This document shows, one piece after another, positions 46,623 through 56,788 of a stretch of 64,000 bases of DNA (positions within the stretch are counted from its first letter, which is position 1; the number at the start of each line of letters is the position of its first letter). Made by a program: the position numbers and the translations under genes. A model generated the notes under the pieces. It was not told the DNA's origin, searched no databases, and worked only from the letters and a program-made list of their open reading frames with translations. This stretch comes from Streptomyces sp. 846.5. GTDB lineage: Bacteria > Actinomycetota > Actinomycetes > Streptomycetales > Streptomycetaceae. Where the stretch lies: NCBI RefSeq assembly GCF_004365705.1, contig NZ_SOBN01000001.1, forward strand, positions 5,380,001 through 5,444,000. The letters run 5' to 3'.

Positions 46623-47402
46623 GTGGCGGAATCCAAGCCGGTCGAGTCCTGGCTGACGGACATGGACGGCGTCCTGGTCCACGAGGGCACGATCATCCCC
46701 GGGGCGGACGAGTTCATCAACCGTCTGCGGGAGTCGGGCAAGCCCTTCCTGGTACTCACCAACAACTCCATCTACACCCCCCGTGACCTGCACGCGCGGC
46801 TCGCCGGGATGGGTCTGGACGTGCCGGAGGAGGCGATCTGGACCTCGGCCCTGGCCACCGCCAAGTTCCTGGACGGCCAGCGCCCCGGCGGCACCGCCTA
46901 TGTCATCGGCGAGGCCGGCCTGACCACGGCGCTGCACCAGATCGGCTATGTGCTGACGGACAGCAACCCCGACTACGTGGTGCTCGGGGAGACTCGAACG
47001 TACTCATTCGAGGCGCTGACCAAGGCGATCCGCCTGATCAGCGCGGGGGCCAGGTTCATCTGCACCAACCCGGACGAGACCGGCCCCTCCCCGGAGGGCG
47101 TGCTCCCGGCGACGGGCTCGGTGGCGGCGCTGATCACCAAGGCCACCGGGGTGGAGCCCTACTTCGTGGGCAAGCCCAACCCGCTGATGATGCGCGAGGC
47201 GCTGAACGCGCTGAATGCGCACTCGGAGTCGACGGTCATGATCGGCGACCGGATGGACACCGACATCAAGTCGGGCATGGAGGCCGGTCTGCGCACGGTG
47301 CTGGTCCTCTCCGGCCTGACCCAGCAGTCCGAGGTCGAGCGCTACCCGTACCGTCCGTCCCGCGTGGCGAAGTCGGTCGCGGAGCTGATCGACGAGATCT
47401 GA
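46623..47402 (+). CDS. HAD-IIA phosphatase (NagD-like)
   Basis: A 259-residue HAD phosphatase. Motif [14 protein letters not shown], motif [15 protein letters not shown], the large C2 cap, and motif [20 protein letters not shown], with [11 protein letters not shown] before it. GTG 46623 is chosen since GGAG is nine bases before it and [10 protein letters not shown] fits the family start; an in-frame ATG at 46614 has no spacer. NagD members dephosphorylate small phosphates, including damage products. It ends with an intrinsic terminator. Confidence 0.9.
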   Translation: MAESKPVESWLTDMDGVLVHEGTIIPGADEFINRLRESGKPFLVLTNNSIYTPRDLHARLAGMGLDVPEEAIWTSALATAKFLDGQRPGGTAYVIGEAGLTTALHQIGYVLTDSNPDYVVLGETRTYSFEALTKAIRLISAGARFICTNPDETGPSPEGVLPATGSVAALITKATGVEPYFVGKPNPLMMREALNALNAHSESTVMIGDRMDTDIKSGMEAGLRTVLVLSGLTQQSEVERYPYRPSRVAKSVAELIDEI

Positions 47403-47435
47403 GAGCAACGGGCACGTCCCGAGCTGCTGCCTTCT

Positions 47436-47466
47436 GCAGGCCCCCGACCGATGGTCGGGGGCCTGC
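47436..47466 (+). terminator. Terminator after NagD-like gene
   Basis: Perfect 14-base-pair stem GCAGGCCCCCGACC (47436-47449) with 47453-47466 and a 3-base loop, 34 bases after the stop. Confidence 0.85.
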
Positions 47467-47633
47467 TCTGCGTCCGAATGGCCGCTGCGGTCATCCGTTG
47501 GGGTGCCGACGGTGTGTCAGATGGCGCAGATCCTTCCACGTCCGGAAATCGTTCGTCATATTTTGCATTGATATGGGTGAATTGCCGGAGCGTCAGTTCC
47601 GGTGCCCGGACGTGAGAAGCGAGAGGAATCCTG

Positions 47634-48326
47634 ATGGCGAAGCTCCGAACCGCCTCGGCTGGGGCGGCCGTGGCCGCGTTCGCGCTGCTGCTCGCCGTGC
47701 AGACCGCGGCCCCGGCGGCGGCTGCATCGTTCGGCAACACCGGCACAGGCAACCCGGGTCCGGGCACCCCGGGCACCCCGGGCGCGGGCGGGCCGTCGTC
47801 CGCCGACAGGGCCGCCCGGAACACCGTGCTGACCACGACCAACAGTTCCGTGGTGGCAGTTCCCCGGGGGGTGCTGCGCGCCCTCGACGTGGTCACCGTC
47901 TCCCCGGCGCTCACCCGTCCGGGCGGATCGGTCGACGTCCGCACCTTCGCGGACTGCGGCGGCACCACCACCGGGACGGTCACCTCGACGGCCTTCGCGG
48001 AGCCGGTGAAGCTCGGGCTCGCCGCCGACGGCGGGCTGTTCGCCGAGGCGGTCATCGCCAAGGACGCCAAGCCCGGGTCGCACCCGGTGACCGAGCAGTG
48101 CAGCGGCACCTCGGTGGCGGTGGGCACGGTCACCGTGGTGCGGATCGGCGCGCTGGACACCGGCGGCGGCTGGGGCGCCGGCCGCGACCTGGCCGGGAGC
48201 GACGCGCTGGGCAGCGCGACCGGGCGCGGCGCGCTCGCGGTCACCGGCGCGGCCGCGCTGGGTGCGTTGGAACTGCTGCGCCGCAGGGCGCTGGCCACAC
48301 GCCGGGGCGCGGGCCACCGTGGTTGA
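47634..48326 (+). CDS. Secreted protein with LAVTG cell-wall sorting signal
   Basis: A 230-residue protein. Signal peptide 1-31, a Gly/Pro/Thr stretch (34-54), a compact domain with two Cys (108 and 156, a likely disulfide), and at 201-205 the motif LAVTG. This is followed by a short hydrophobic segment AAALGALELL and a basic tail RRRALATRRGAGHRG, the three parts of a sortase sorting signal of the LAxTG type. The class F sortase start overlaps its stop, and a class E sortase is 4 kb away. The exposed domain is not recognised. Confidence 0.75.
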   Translation: MAKLRTASAGAAVAAFALLLAVQTAAPAAAASFGNTGTGNPGPGTPGTPGAGGPSSADRAARNTVLTTTNSSVVAVPRGVLRALDVVTVSPALTRPGGSVDVRTFADCGGTTTGTVTSTAFAEPVKLGLAADGGLFAEAVIAKDAKPGSHPVTEQCSGTSVAVGTVTVVRIGALDTGGGWGAGRDLAGSDALGSATGRGALAVTGAAALGALELLRRRALATRRGAGHRG

Positions 48327-49047
48327 GCTCCGGAGCCCGGCCGTGCTCTCGCGGCTCTCACGCCCGCGGGTGCTGGGCGCGCTGGCGATCCTGTCCACCG
48401 GTCTGGTCGCGGTGTCCGTCGGCGGTGCGGCGCTGGGCGTCGGTGCGCCGGCCCGCGCGGTCGTCGGGGTGGTCGGGGCCGACGCGGTCGCGGTGAGCGC
48501 GCGCGGCACCGCCTCGGACGCTGTACGGGCCACCCCCCGGCCGTCGGCCTCGCCGACCTCCGCAGCCGTGCACGCGGCGCTGTCGCGCTCCACCCCGATC
48601 CAGCTGGCGCTGCCCGGCATCCGGCTCACCGCCCCGCTGCTGGGTCTCGGAATGGACGGCAAGGGGCAGCCCGAGCTGCCGCCGTTCTCGCAGCCGAGGA
48701 CGGCCGGCTGGCTGCGCGACTCGGCGACGCCTGGCGAGGCCGGCACGGCCGTCCTGGTCGGCCATGTCGACACCCGGACCGGCCCGGCCGTGTTCTGGAA
48801 CCTGTCGGCGGTGAAACCGGGGGCCCCGGTCGAGGTGGCCCGGCTGGACGGCAGCACCGCCCTGTTCACGGTGGACCGGGTGCAGGCCTACCCCAAGGCC
48901 TCATTCCCCTCCGCACAGGTCTACGCCCCGGCGAAGGACGCCCAGCTGCGGATCATCACCTGCGGCGGGAGCTACGACCGAAAGCACGCCGAGTACACCG
49001 GCAATGTGGTGCTGTATGCGCACCTCAGCGGGGTACGCGCCGCCTAG
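48319..49047 (+). CDS. Class F sortase
   Basis: A 242-residue transpeptidase. One N-terminal helix (about 17-35), a variable linker, then the catalytic domain with His in AVLVGHVDTRTGPAVFWNL, Cys in LRIITCGGSYD and a downstream Arg in DRKHAEY. GTG 48319 overlaps the stop of the preceding LAVTG protein by eight bases, so translation is coupled. Class F is the actinobacterial class of uncertain substrate; the coupling suggests the upstream protein is its client. Confidence 0.88.
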   Translation: MVELRSPAVLSRLSRPRVLGALAILSTGLVAVSVGGAALGVGAPARAVVGVVGADAVAVSARGTASDAVRATPRPSASPTSAAVHAALSRSTPIQLALPGIRLTAPLLGLGMDGKGQPELPPFSQPRTAGWLRDSATPGEAGTAVLVGHVDTRTGPAVFWNLSAVKPGAPVEVARLDGSTALFTVDRVQAYPKASFPSAQVYAPAKDAQLRIITCGGSYDRKHAEYTGNVVLYAHLSGVRAA

Positions 49048-49082
49048 CTCGGTCTGGGCCCGAGGACCGGCATCTGCGTACC

Positions 49083-49898
49083 ATGTACGCGACTCCCCTG
49101 AACGGGACGGGAGCGGGACAGCCGAGGAGGCCGTCGGTGGCAGCCCACGAGGTGGGGTCCGCGGGGCAGTCGGCGCAGCCGCGACCGCCGGTGTGGGCCC
49201 GCCCGCGTTCCGGGGGACGGGGGCCGCAGCCCTCGCTGAGCGTGGACGCCATCGTCACCGCCGCCGTCGCCCTGGCCGACGCCGAGGGCGTGGACGCCGT
49301 CTCGATGCGCCGGATCGCCGCCGAGCTGGGCGTCGGGACCATGTCGCTGTACCGCTATGTCGAGACCAAGGACGACCTGCTCGACCTGATGGCCGACCAG
49401 GTCATGGGCGAGGACGGCCCCAGCGGCCGGATGGCCGGGGAGTGGCGCGCGGACCTGCGCCGGATCGCCGTCGACTACCGCCGGCTGATGCTGCGTCACC
49501 CCTGGGTGCTGCCCATCGTCGCGAGCAGGCCCCCGCTGGGCCCCAACAACCTGCGCCGGAGCGAGTGCCTGCTCGGCGTCCTGGACGGCCTCGGCCTCAG
49601 CATCGCCGCGATGTCGGGCCTGACCGGAACCGTGATCGGCTACGTCCGCGGCGTGGTGCTCACCGAGATCGCCGAGACCGAGGTGGCCCGTCGCACCGGC
49701 CTGGACGAGGACCGCTACCGCCGCAGCGTCGGCCCCTATCTGACGGACGTCCTGGCCGCCGGCCAGCACCCCCTGCTGGCCCGCTTCGTCGCCCTGGCGG
49801 ACCACGACCCGGACCCCGACCAGACCTTCCTCTGGGGCCTGGACCGCGTCCTCGACGGGGTCGCGGTGGGGCTGGAGCGGCTCCGGGCCGAGCAGTAA
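49083..49898 (+). CDS. TetR-family regulator
   Basis: A 271-residue regulator. After a 50-residue Pro/Gly-rich extension comes the HTH: LSVDAIVTAAVALADAEGVDAVSMRRIAAELGVGTMSLYRYVETKDDLLDLM. The C-terminal ligand domain is of the TetR_C_1 type. There is no obvious divergent target: the next gene, ung, is a housekeeping DNA-repair gene and the upstream neighbour is the sortase. A distant or self-target is likely. Confidence 0.88.
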   Translation: MYATPLNGTGAGQPRRPSVAAHEVGSAGQSAQPRPPVWARPRSGGRGPQPSLSVDAIVTAAVALADAEGVDAVSMRRIAAELGVGTMSLYRYVETKDDLLDLMADQVMGEDGPSGRMAGEWRADLRRIAVDYRRLMLRHPWVLPIVASRPPLGPNNLRRSECLLGVLDGLGLSIAAMSGLTGTVIGYVRGVVLTEIAETEVARRTGLDEDRYRRSVGPYLTDVLAAGQHPLLARFVALADHDPDPDQTFLWGLDRVLDGVAVGLERLRAEQ

Positions 49899-49991
49899 CG
49901 GCCTGCGGCAGTCCGGGGGTTCGGGCAGTGTCAGTGCGGCCCGGTACGGTGCAGGTGCACGTCGGCCGTACACCTCGGAGGGAAATCCGTC

Positions 49992-50675
49992 ATGTCGTCA
50001 GTCAATGAGTTCGTGCTGCCCGAGTCCTGGCAGGGGGCGCTCGCGCAGGAGACGGAGAAGCCGTACTTCACCGAGCTCGCCGGTTTCGTGGCGCAGCAGC
50101 GGGCCGAGCACCAGGTCTTCCCGCCGGCCGGCGAGGTGTTCTCGGCGCTGCAGCACACGCCGTACGACCGGGTGAAGGTCTTGCTGCTCGGTCAGGACCC
50201 GTACCACGACGACAACCAGGCGCACGGGATGTGCTTCTCGGTGAAGCGCGGGGTCAAGGTCCCGCCCTCGCTGCGCAACGTCTACAAGGAGCTGGACGCC
50301 GACCTGGGCATCCCGGCGCCGGCCCACGGCAATCTGGAGGCCTGGGCGGACCAGGGGGTGCTGCTGCTGAACGCGGTGCTGACGGTGCGCGCGCACGAGG
50401 CCAACTCGCACAAGGGCAAGGGCTGGGAGCAGTTCACCGACGCGGTGATCCGCGCGGTCAACGACCGTGCGGAGCCTGCTGTGTTCGTGCTGTGGGGGAA
50501 CTACGCCAAGAAGAAGCTGCCGCTGATCGACACCAGCCGCCATGTGGTGGTCCAGGGCGCCCACCCGTCGCCGCTGTCGGCCAAGCTCTTCCTGGGCAGC
50601 CGTCCGTTCTCGCAGATCGACAAGGGCCTGGCCGACCTCGGGCTGGCACCGATCGACTGGCGGCTGCCGGCCTAG
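49992..50675 (+). CDS. ung: Uracil-DNA glycosylase, family 1
   Basis: A 227-residue enzyme removing uracil from DNA. The water-activating loop VLLLGQDPYHDDNQAHGMCFSV carries the catalytic Asp; LLLNAVLTVRAHEANSHKGKGW and the DNA-intercalating leucine-loop region QGAHPSPLSA complete the family-1 pattern. GGAGG lies before the ATG. Length and motifs are standard; no anomaly seen. Confidence 0.96.
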   Translation: MSSVNEFVLPESWQGALAQETEKPYFTELAGFVAQQRAEHQVFPPAGEVFSALQHTPYDRVKVLLLGQDPYHDDNQAHGMCFSVKRGVKVPPSLRNVYKELDADLGIPAPAHGNLEAWADQGVLLLNAVLTVRAHEANSHKGKGWEQFTDAVIRAVNDRAEPAVFVLWGNYAKKKLPLIDTSRHVVVQGAHPSPLSAKLFLGSRPFSQIDKGLADLGLAPIDWRLPA

Positions 50676-50709
50676 ACCGGTCGATCGCAGGGCGGGGGCG
50701 GCGGGGCGG

Positions 50710-51357
50710 TCAGCTGACGGCGACGGGGGCCGTCGTCAAGTGATCGTCCGCGTCGGCGGCCGGCGCCGCCGCCTCACGGGCGTTGCGGCGCTGACGCTGC
50801 ACCATGCGGGCGACCACGGCGCTGATCGTGGTCGCGGCGGCGCAGGAGACCGCGAAGCTCAGCCAACTGGTGTCGAAGGTGTGCTCGTTGAGGTAGCCGA
50901 GGCCCACTATGTAGGTCGCCCAGACGGCCGCTGAGACGGCGGACCAGCGCAGGAACCGCAGCGGCGGGGCCGGGGCGGTGCCGACCGCGAGGTCGAGCAC
51001 GGAGCGGCCGCCAGGGACGAATCGGGCCGCGACGATGGTGCGGGCCCGGCGCGTCTCCAGGGCCTCCAGCAGGTAGGCCGCCGCACTGGCGGCCCCGGGC
51101 TTGCGGTCCAGGCGCCGCTGCGCCCAGGCGGCCCCGCGGCGGGCGACCCGGAGCAGCAGCAGGTCGCCCGAGAAGGAGGCGATGGCCACGCCGAAGCCGA
51201 GCAGCAGCGGCGAGGTGTGGGTCTCGGAGGCTTGCAGCGTCGCGGCGATGACCATGGTGCCGCTGGGCACGATCGGAACGAACGCGTCGGACAGTACCGC
51301 CAGCAGTGCCGCTATGAAGAACCACGAGGAGCCGAAAAGGTCCAGGACCTCGCTCAA
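50710..51357 (-). CDS. DedA-family (VTT domain) membrane protein
   Basis: A 215-residue membrane protein. Features of the DedA/VTT family are PIVPSGTMVIAATLQA, FSGDLLLLRVARRGAAWA and ARFVPGGRSVLDLAVG, the last with the conserved Arg and Gly. Four to five helices, then a short acidic/Ala tail. DedA proteins act as lipid carriers across the membrane, notably undecaprenyl phosphate in recent work. Convergent with ung; divergent from the next gene across 248 bases. Confidence 0.87.
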   Translation of the reverse strand: MSEVLDLFGSSWFFIAALLAVLSDAFVPIVPSGTMVIAATLQASETHTSPLLLGFGVAIASFSGDLLLLRVARRGAAWAQRRLDRKPGAASAAAYLLEALETRRARTIVAARFVPGGRSVLDLAVGTAPAPPLRFLRWSAVSAAVWATYIVGLGYLNEHTFDTSWLSFAVSCAAATTISAVVARMVQRQRRNAREAAAPAADADDHLTTAPVAVS

Positions 51358-51605
51358 GGTGACTCCTCATGGTGTTGTCCGCGTGTTGTGCGCAGGGGAA
51401 AGTGGATCGTTGCTTTTTACCACCGGTCCACAACGCTAGCCGGTCCCATGATCACACCCGAAACCGCCCCATAGTGAGTCATGTAACACGACTCTTACCA
51501 GCTCCCCAGCGCGCGTCCAGAATCGCTACCAGCTGTGCCCTTGCGTTCACCCTGCGTCCCACTCCCGGGCCCCCGTGAGTCGCCCGGGCTACCTACGTTC
51601 GAAGG

Positions 51606-52904
51606 GTGACCAAGACCGCCGCCCCGGTGCTGCGACTGCGTCTCCAGGCCGCCGCCGCCCTGCTGTTGACCGCAGCGCTGCTCGCCGCCGCGCTGGTCTC
51701 CTTCGCCGCCGCCAGGGCCGACCTGAGCCGGCTCGCGGCGGTCTCCGAGCCGCGCGCCGCCGCGGCCGCCGATCTCTACCGGACCCTGGCGGATCTGGAC
51801 GCCCAGCACGCCGACTCGCTGGTGGTCGGCTACTCCTCGGCCCCGGCCTCGCCCGGCCAGTCGCCGACGCTGGTCGACGACGGGGTGCTGGCCGCCCTCA
51901 CCGCTCAGGCGGACCGCAGGCAGGTCGGCCACGACCTGGCCGCGCTCGCCGCCGCCGGCGGCCAGGGGCAGGCGGACGTGCAGGCCCTGCTGGACTCGCT
52001 GGGGACCTATGACGCACTGAGCGGGACCGAGGAGTTCTCCGCGACCAGCCAGCAGGACCCGGTCGTCGGCCGTCCGCCGGATCTCGCCCTGGACTACTAC
52101 GACCAGGCCGAGGGCCTGCTCCAGCAGTCGCTGCTGCCGCATGTGCGGGCCCTGCTCACCGCCGCGGACCAGCAGGTCGGCTCGGACCGGGGTACGGCCG
52201 TCGGTGACGCGCGCCGGGGCGCGCTGCTGCTGGGCGCGGTGGGGGTACTGGCCCTGGCGCTGCTGGTCTGGTGGCAGCTCGACCTCAGCCGCCGGCACCG
52301 GCGGATGCTCAACCCGGCGCTGCTGCTGGCGACGGCGGCGGTGCTGTCCGTGGTGGTCGCGGGCGGCTCGGCGCTGCTGGGCGCGGCCTCCGCGACGGAC
52401 TCCGCCGTGCGGCAGGGCTATGCGCCTGGCGCGACGGTGGCCAAGGCCCAGGTGGCCGCCGCGGACGCGGAGGCGTCGCAGAGCCGCTGGCTGGTCGACA
52501 CCGCCTACCGTGCCTCGCTCGCCGCCCGGTTCGGCGGACTCGCACAGCAGTTGCACAGCCTGACCGTCGGCAATGCAGGTGCCGGGTCGCCCGGGGTGAC
52601 CCGGACCGAGGCCGCCTACCTGGCCTCCGACGCGCTGCTGCGGTCGCTGGCCGACGCCGGCCGGCTGGACCAGGCCGCGGTCCAGCTGACCGGTGTGACG
52701 CGTGGTCAGGTCGCCTTCGCCTACTACGACTTCAGTCTCAACCTGCAGAACCTGGCGAACGCACGGGCGGCCCGCTTCGACACCGGCGTGGACACCGCCT
52801 CGGGCGACCTCGACGGCTGGACCGCGATCCCCTCGGCGCTGCTGGGCGCCGGGTTGCTGCTGGTGGTCGCCGGAGTGCGGCCGCGGCTGGCCGAGTTCGC
52901 CTGA
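51606..52904 (+). CDS. Large membrane protein of unknown function, sensor-like layout
   Basis: A 432-residue protein. One helix at about 12-35, an extracellular domain of about 165 residues, two helices at about 203-260 separated by a basic loop (WWQLDLSRRHRRM), a second extracellular domain and a last helix at about 407-425. The two outside domains have similar helical patterns (LAALTAQADRRQ, YYDQAEGLLQQS against AYYDFSLNLQNL), reminiscent of four-helix sensor domains, but no kinase or HAMP module is present. GTG start. No recognised family. Confidence 0.7.
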   Translation: MTKTAAPVLRLRLQAAAALLLTAALLAAALVSFAAARADLSRLAAVSEPRAAAAADLYRTLADLDAQHADSLVVGYSSAPASPGQSPTLVDDGVLAALTAQADRRQVGHDLAALAAAGGQGQADVQALLDSLGTYDALSGTEEFSATSQQDPVVGRPPDLALDYYDQAEGLLQQSLLPHVRALLTAADQQVGSDRGTAVGDARRGALLLGAVGVLALALLVWWQLDLSRRHRRMLNPALLLATAAVLSVVVAGGSALLGAASATDSAVRQGYAPGATVAKAQVAAADAEASQSRWLVDTAYRASLAARFGGLAQQLHSLTVGNAGAGSPGVTRTEAAYLASDALLRSLADAGRLDQAAVQLTGVTRGQVAFAYYDFSLNLQNLANARAARFDTGVDTASGDLDGWTAIPSALLGAGLLLVVAGVRPRLAEFA

Positions 52905-52942
52905 CCCATGCTTCCGCTGGCCCGTGCTTCCGCGGCCGCCGG

Positions 52943-53683
52943 TCAGTGCTTCTTGACGGGCTTCTTGACTGCTGCGGCCGCCACGGCCACGGAGTGCTGG
53001 AACAGGTAGTCGACCGTCGGGACGGTGCCGGCCACCCCGTCCGGAACCATGAACGGGGAGGTGCGGTAGCGGCCGCCGACGACCACGCTCGGCATCTCGT
53101 GCACGTCGTACTTCTCCCGGAGGGCGGGGGCCGCCTGGGTCTCCTGCTGGACCTCCGGCGAGTTCCAGGCGGCCAGCAGCTGCTGGGAGTCGACGCCCTG
53201 CGTGTCCGCCCAGGTGCTCAGGGCGTCCGGCTGGCTCAGGTCCTCGTGCTCGTCGCGGACGGCGTGGAAGACCGCCTGCTCCAGCCGGTCCTCCAGCCCC
53301 AGCCGGTCGAGGGCGTAGTAGAGGCGGGCGTAGGCCATCTCCAGCGGCTGGTCCGGCCACGCGGCCGGGATGTGCCGGACGGTGACCGGCGGGTCCTGCC
53401 TCGCGGCCCAGTCCCGCAGCGGCTGAGCCAGCTGGTAGGAGTGCGCGCAGTTGAACCAGAACACCTCGACGACCTCGCGCGGAGAGGCGGTCACCGGGTG
53501 GGCCAGCTGCTGGTACTCGACGCCCGCGGCCGGGACCGAGCGGGCGGCCGCCCCGGCCGGAGCCTGCAGTCCGAGCAGCGCGACCGAGACGCAGAGCGCG
53601 GCCAGGATGCGCAGCAGCGGAGTGCGCCGACGTGACGAGCGGGGCCGGCGGACGGGCGTGGCGGGGGGCGTGGACGTCGTCAT
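52943..53683 (-). CDS. DsbA-like periplasmic thioredoxin-fold protein with single active-site Cys
   Basis: A 246-residue exported protein with a signal or anchor at about 24-45. The thioredoxin fold with helical insert follows DsbA: strand EVVEVFWFNCAHSYQL, a helical domain of about 100 residues, and the cis-Pro loop VHEMPSVVVGGRY. The active site is Cys-Ala-His-Ser in place of Cys-Pro-His-Cys, so the second cysteine is lost. A monothiol enzyme could isomerise or bind substrates but could not work as a normal dithiol oxidase. The start at 53683 is preferred because it leads directly to the signal segment. Confidence 0.85.
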   Translation of the reverse strand: MTTSTPPATPVRRPRSSRRRTPLLRILAALCVSVALLGLQAPAGAAARSVPAAGVEYQQLAHPVTASPREVVEVFWFNCAHSYQLAQPLRDWAARQDPPVTVRHIPAAWPDQPLEMAYARLYYALDRLGLEDRLEQAVFHAVRDEHEDLSQPDALSTWADTQGVDSQQLLAAWNSPEVQQETQAAPALREKYDVHEMPSVVVGGRYRTSPFMVPDGVAGTVPTVDYLFQHSVAVAAAAVKKPVKKH

Positions 53684-53896
53684 ACCCGCACCCTGACAAT
53701 CCGCGGCGCGACTCACCGGCGGACACGGCGGCGCGTCGGGCGCTTTCCCCCGTACGGGCGCGCGCTGCGCTGTTCGCGTCCGCTCGTACGGGTGACCGGG
53801 TCCCGGGTCGCGTCCTTGACCGCATTCCGACGCAGAGGACCCGCCGGCGCAGGGTGGGCGCGGGCGGGTCCGGGGGCTTGGGGCGGCCGAGGGGTG

Positions 53897-54562
53897 TCAG
53901 CCGGTAGTGCTGGTGCTGGAGGAGGTCGTGGCGGGGACCACGATGTGGTACGTCCACCAGTCGAAGCGCATGCCGAAGGCGATGAACAGGCCGATGACGC
54001 CGAGCGCCAGGCCGCCCCAGGCGACGGTCTTGACCCAGTTCGGCAGCGGGCGGACGGTGAGGTAGCGCCCGGAGAACAGCACCAGCGCGCCCACGACCAG
54101 GGCGATGGTCGCGACCAGGCCGTTGATCTCGGCGACCTTGTGCCAGGGGCCGGTGTAGCCCTCGGCGAGCTGGGTGGCGGTGCTCTTGCCGGTCGCGCCG
54201 ACCTGCGACTGGAGCTGGGCCTGCGCCAGCAGGATGTTGCCGAACCAGGTGCCGGTGACCGAGGCCAGGCCGAGGGCGGCGGTGACTATCGCCATCGCAC
54301 CGGCGAAGATCCCCTTGGAGACGCCGCCGGAGGCGAGGTCCTCCAGTTCCTCGTCGGAGAGGTCCTCAAGGTCCTTCTCCTCGGGGCTGAGGACGGTGTT
54401 GGGGCGGGGCGACCAGGTCTTCGACTCGGGCTCGGCGGCCTCTGTCTCCTTTTCCTTGTCGTCCTTGCTCAGAATCAGCGTCGCAGGGGACTCGACCGCA
54501 GGTGAGTCGTCCTTCCGGGGGTCGGAAGGCTGCGGGATGTCGGTGGGCTTGGGAGTGGGCAT
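53897..54562 (-). CDS. Hypothetical membrane protein with acidic N-terminus
   Basis: A 221-residue protein. Residues 1-78 are highly acidic and probably unstructured (SPEEKDLEDLSDEELEDLASGG). Three helices lie at about 82-103, 145-165 and 175-195, and the C-terminus is a short Ser/Thr tail. No family recognised. It is conserved in feel with other streptomycete envelope proteins of unknown role. The 180-base gap to the DsbA-like gene and the 278-base gap to the carboxylase gene show no further gene. Confidence 0.65.
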   Translation of the reverse strand: MPTPKPTDIPQPSDPRKDDSPAVESPATLILSKDDKEKETEAAEPESKTWSPRPNTVLSPEEKDLEDLSDEELEDLASGGVSKGIFAGAMAIVTAALGLASVTGTWFGNILLAQAQLQSQVGATGKSTATQLAEGYTGPWHKVAEINGLVATIALVVGALVLFSGRYLTVRPLPNWVKTVAWGGLALGVIGLFIAFGMRFDWWTYHIVVPATTSSSTSTTG

Positions 54563-54840
54563 GGCGGCACCCTAGTGATGTTTTGTGAAAACCGGATGAA
54601 CCTTCCAAGGTTTCCTCATAGCCAAGGAACCGCTGGTCGGCACCGTGAAGGCAGGTCGGCGCAGGTCGGTGCCGGTCTACTCCTGTCCGGCTCCGCCAGC
54701 TATTCGGCTGATGTGTTGTACGAAATCGACCCCTGCTCCACGGGGGTCGTCCTCGTAGGGTCGAAGAGTGGGCTGGTTCACCTCCTCAGCGGCGGGCCGT
54801 TCCCGAGAGACTTGGAGTTTCCTGAGATGGTGGTTCTGCG

Positions 54841-56433
<1,593 letters not shown>

Positions 56434-56449
56434 CCCGGAGGCACCCGCC

Positions 56450-56701
56450 ATGACCACTGTCCTCGAACCCGCGACGGCCGCAGTAGCGGCCATCGCTTCG
56501 ATCGACCCGCTGGTGCGCGTCGTCAAGGGCTCCCTCGCCGACGAGGAGCTCGCCGCGCTGACCGCCGTGCTGCTGGCCCGCGCCGCCGCCACCTCGTCCA
56601 CGGCGGCCAAGGGCGCCGTGGGCGCCGGTCGGTCGCAGGCGCAGTGGCAGCGCCCGGAGCGCCGTCCGAGCTACAACTCGCCGGTCAGCTGGCACCGCTG
56701 A
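56450..56701 (+). CDS. Acyl-CoA carboxylase epsilon subunit
   Basis: An 83-residue protein. The core IDPLVRVVKGSLADEELAALTAVLLARAAA is the epsilon-subunit signature, and the tail ending SYNSPVSWHR is characteristic. These small actinobacterial proteins stabilise the alpha-beta acyl-CoA carboxylase complex. GGAGG lies ahead of the ATG. Same operon as the beta subunit, closed by the following hairpin. Confidence 0.92.
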   Translation: MTTVLEPATAAVAAIASIDPLVRVVKGSLADEELAALTAVLLARAAATSSTAAKGAVGAGRSQAQWQRPERRPSYNSPVSWHR

Positions 56702-56711
56702 CATAGCGTCA

Positions 56712-56755
56712 TGACTGTGGGCGGGACCCTTTCGGGTCCCGCCCACAGTCATGCG
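56712..56755. terminator. Bidirectional terminator hairpin
   Basis: Perfect 20-base-pair stem, arms 56712-56731 and 56736-56755, with a TTTC loop, between the carboxylase operon and the convergent chitinase gene. Confidence 0.9.
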
Positions 56756-56788
56756 TCATTCTTCATGCGTCATTCTTCACGCATCTGT

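Noticed and set aside
50670..50690. CCTAGACCGG at the ung stop as another dre-like site
   Set aside because: It overlaps the stop codon between convergent genes, with no promoter next to it; only the left part of the consensus fits.
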